A stretch of DNA of 6,981 nt from Patescibacteria group bacterium. GTDB taxonomy: Bacteria > Patescibacteriota > WWE3 > 2-01-FULL-39-13. The notes beneath the pieces were generated by a model. It did no database searches. It worked only from the letters and a program-made list of their open reading frames with translations, and had not been told where the DNA came from. Positions 5,074-6,981 of the stretch are shown here, in pieces (position 1 is the first letter of the stretch; each line of letters opens with the position of its first letter). The translations under genes were made by a program, and so were the position numbers. The stretch lies in NCBI GenBank assembly GCA_030916925.1, contig JAUPVU010000004.1, positions 1 to 6,981 on the forward strand, written 5' to 3'.

Positions 5074-6132
5074 GTGAAAAAACGAACAATTATAATCATT
5101 TCAGCAGTAATTTTAGTGCTTGCAGGTGTCGGATATTGGTATTTTACCAAGCCAAAAGTCCAAGAAGTTGAACAAGTATTAATTGAAAGAAACGAAGTAG
5201 AACGTACTGTTTCAGCTTCTGGATCAATGAAATCTAGCAATCAAGCAAACTTATCATTCCAAGCCTCTGGAATAATTACTTCTATTGCTGTAGAAGAGGG
5301 AATGAAAGTTGAAAAAGGTAAACTTCTTGCGTCAATTAATACTTCGACTCAATCACAATCAGCAAAGGCATATAAAGATGCTAGAGATATTGCCCTTAGG
5401 GACCGTGATTTATTTATTGAGCAATTTGCAGACAATAAAGACGCCGCGGGTGGCGAAAACGAATACGAAATTAAATTTCGAAGAATAAATGAACAGGTGA
5501 GCCAAGCAGAAGCCGCTTATCGCTCACAAATAAATGTTCTTCCAAATTATTTTATCTATGCTCCGTTTGATGGAACCATAATAAATTCCAATAAAAAAAT
5601 TGGCGAAACAGCAACGGCAAGTGAAACAATAGTCACCCTCGCAGAATTATCAAATCTCTATTTCGAGATTGAGTTAGATCAAGAGGATTTTGAATTCGTA
5701 AAATTAGAGCAGGCAGTTAATATTACATTTGATGCCTTTCCAGATGAAATATTTACTGGAAAAATTACCGAAGTTCCAGAATACGTCAGACTAAGCGGAA
5801 CATCAGGTGTACTTCGCATAAAAATATCTGTTGACCAAATCGATGCAAATCCAATTTTACTTGGAATGACAGGCGATGTTGATATTGTCGTTGCAAAAAC
5901 CGAACCAGTAGACACACTAATTTTTGATGAAGTTGTCGAAGAAAATAATAATTATTTTGTATGGATAATCGAAGATGGAAAATTAAAAAAACTTCCTATT
6001 GAAATTGGTTTAGAAGGTGACATCTATACGGAAATAAAAACTGACATAAACAATTACACCATCGTCATTCCTTCTACTTCAGATCAAGAGTTAGTAGAAG
6101 GTGAATATGCAAAAGTAATAACAACACCATAG
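5074..6132 (+). CDS. HlyD/MacA-type membrane fusion protein (efflux adaptor)
   Basis: 352 residues, starting at GTG. A short basic N-terminus (KKR) and one membrane helix (about 5-24) anchor it with the rest outside. The split biotinyl-lipoyl domain is clear: GIITSIAVEEGMKVEKGKLL at 66-85 and IYAPFDGTIINSNKKIGETA at 161-180. Between them lies a short helical hairpin (about 93-155), and after them the beta-barrel (about 195-275) and membrane-proximal domain. In MacAB-like systems this adaptor links an ABC permease to an outer exit duct. Here the hairpin is short and no TolC-like gene is visible, which suits a cell with a single membrane. It is the first gene of an operon with the ATPase two bases downstream. 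No Shine-Dalgarno precedes the GTG. Likely export of a peptide, lipid or toxic compound; substrate unknown. Confidence 0.88.
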   Translation: MKKRTIIIISAVILVLAGVGYWYFTKPKVQEVEQVLIERNEVERTVSASGSMKSSNQANLSFQASGIITSIAVEEGMKVEKGKLLASINTSTQSQSAKAYKDARDIALRDRDLFIEQFADNKDAAGGENEYEIKFRRINEQVSQAEAAYRSQINVLPNYFIYAPFDGTIINSNKKIGETATASETIVTLAELSNLYFEIELDQEDFEFVKLEQAVNITFDAFPDEIFTGKITEVPEYVRLSGTSGVLRIKISVDQIDANPILLGMTGDVDIVVAKTEPVDTLIFDEVVEENNNYFVWIIEDGKLKKLPIEIGLEGDIYTEIKTDINNYTIVIPSTSDQELVEGEYAKVITTP

Positions 6133-6134
6133 CC

Positions 6135-6824
6135 ATGAAAAATGAAAAAAAGAAAATCATTCTTTCAGCAAAAGGGATTTATAAATCATATAAACTTGGA
6201 GGAGATACGATTAACGCCTTACAAAACGTCTCTTTAGATATCAAAGACGGTGAATTCGTTGCAATAACAGGCAAATCAGGATCAGGCAAATCCACCTTAA
6301 TGCACCTTATTGGCTTGCTAGATACACCAACACAAGGTCAAATATTCTTAAATGGTATTGAAACCAGTTCAATGGATGAAAAGCACCTAGCTAAAATTCG
6401 TAATAAAGAAATCGGATTTGTTTTTCAATCGTTTAACCTTTTACAACGTACATCGGCCCTTGATAATGTAATTCTTCCACTTAAATATAGTCATACTCCA
6501 AGTGCTCATTGGAATGAGAAAGCAGAAGAAATGCTAAAAATTGTAGGACTCGGAGATCGAAAAAATAATAAATCGAATGAACTTTCTGGAGGACAAAAAC
6601 AAAGAGTAGCAATTGCGAGAGCACTAATAAATGATCCTGCAATAATTCTTGCAGATGAACCTACCGGAAATTTAGATTCTAAAACAGGTGAAGAAATAAT
6701 AAAGTTATTTCATAAACTAAATCAACAAGGAAAAACAATAATTATAGTAACGCATGATGACGAATTAGCTAACGAGGCAAAAAGAAAAATAGTTATTAAA
6801 GATGGAGAAATTGTCGATGATTAA
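6135..6824 (+). CDS. ABC transporter ATPase, MacB/LolD type
   Basis: A 229-residue, complete ABC nucleotide-binding domain. Visible motifs are Walker [10 protein letters not shown] (46-54), Q-loop Gln98 in FVFQSFNLL, signature LSGGQKQR (150-157), Walker B IILADEP (170-176) with catalytic Glu175, D-loop NLDS (179-182) and switch His207 in VTHDD. The FQSFNLL and [10 protein letters not shown] wording and the length are typical of the MacB, LolD and FtsE group that pairs with FtsX-like permeases. It acts on the cytoplasmic face and drives the permease encoded next. The ATG comes two bases after the adaptor stop, without its own Shine-Dalgarno, so translation is probably coupled. Its 3' end overlaps the permease start by 8 bases. 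Confidence 0.95.
   Translation: MKNEKKKIILSAKGIYKSYKLGGDTINALQNVSLDIKDGEFVAITGKSGSGKSTLMHLIGLLDTPTQGQIFLNGIETSSMDEKHLAKIRNKEIGFVFQSFNLLQRTSALDNVILPLKYSHTPSAHWNEKAEEMLKIVGLGDRKNNKSNELSGGQKQRVAIARALINDPAIILADEPTGNLDSKTGEEIIKLFHKLNQQGKTIIIVTHDDELANEAKRKIVIKDGEIVDD
6804..6810 (+). promoter_or_regulatory. Shine-Dalgarno of the permease gene
   Basis: GGAGAAA inside the last codons of the ATPase gene, six bases before the ATG at 6817. It supports that start and coupled translation of the two genes. Confidence 0.5.
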
Positions 6825-6981
6825 TATTTCTGAAACCTTTAGAAGTGCTGTAATCGCTCTAAACAGTAACAAAATTAGATCTGGGTTAACCATGCTTGGA
6901 GTTATTATTGGAGTCGCTTCAGTACTTCTATTAATAAGTCTAGGCAGAGGAATTCAAAACTACATCACAGATCAATTTGAA
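6817..6981 (+). CDS. MacB/FtsX-type ABC transporter permease, N-terminal 55 residues (cut by window end)
   Basis: The frame opens at the ATG at 6817 and stays open to the window edge. The visible part fits MacB-type permeases closely: an N-terminal amphipathic helix (about 4-14), then NKIRSGLTMLGVIIGVASV (residues 18-36) with the characteristic K/R-RSxLTxLGxIIG motif, the first membrane helix (about 24-43), and SLGRGIQNYI opening the extracytoplasmic domain. Family members have about 400 residues with four membrane helices and a large external domain between the first and second, which would follow beyond the window. It overlaps the ATPase gene by 8 bases and completes an adaptor-ATPase-permease set. 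Confidence 0.9.
   Translation, partial: MINISETFRSAVIALNSNKIRSGLTMLGVIIGVASVLLLISLGRGIQNYITDQFE

Noticed and set aside
4944..5171. Plus-strand ORF of 75 residues starting in tRNA-Leu(CAG)
   Set aside because: The first part is the tRNA itself and the rest is an alternative frame of the adaptor gene.
1..6981. Alternative genetic code with TGA as Gly or Trp
   Set aside because: Confident genes have no in-frame TGA over several kilobases and use TGG for Trp and GGN for Gly, so the standard bacterial code fits.

Overview
The window is AT-rich bacterial DNA with compact gene spacing and three tRNA genes that all encode their CCA end. The gene set is a multi-spanning membrane aminopropyltransferase-like protein, a membrane-anchored lysozyme-fold protein, and a HlyD/ABC/FtsX-type exporter with no outer-membrane partner in view. 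Many genes lack a Shine-Dalgarno sequence. This combination suggests a Candidate Phyla Radiation (Patescibacteria) genome, but that is inference; no rRNA or ribosomal protein gene is present to fix the taxonomy. The standard genetic code fits: the confident genes have no in-frame TGA and use TGG for Trp. All confident genes whose 3' ends are visible stop with TAA or TAG.

Left part (1-982, minus strand). A 5' fragment of an unknown acidic protein lies downstream of a single-motif phospholipase D-like gene. Both have clear Shine-Dalgarno sequences. Upstream of the PLD gene are two short ORFs, and all three are chained by 4-base ATGA overlaps. The outermost ORF runs into the antisense of a tRNA-Leu gene and looks 5'-truncated.

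Middle part (953-3550, plus strand). tRNA-Leu(UAG), tRNA-Arg(UCU) and a 797-residue fusion gene are tightly packed; the ATG of the fusion lies five bases after the tRNA CCA. The fusion joins about seven membrane helices, a spermidine-synthase-like SAM-binding domain and a C-terminal glutaminyl-cyclase/M28-like domain. That last domain appears to have lost two of its expected metal ligands.

Right part (3551-6981, plus strand). After a 169-base gap with an extended -10 promoter and small repeats come a nucleotidyltransferase-fold protein and a membrane-anchored, cysteine-rich lysozyme-like protein. They are followed by tRNA-Leu(CAG) and then a MacAB-like operon: HlyD-type adaptor, ABC ATPase, and the start of the permease, which is cut by the window end. 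The last two genes overlap by 8 bases. Candidate -10 elements six to seven bases before the start codons at 4206 and 5074 suggest leaderless mRNAs.

There is no clear mobile element, CRISPR array or integrase. The most unusual items are the fusion protein with its degenerate metal site, the near-leaderless expression pattern, and the ATGA-chained short ORFs abutting a tRNA gene.
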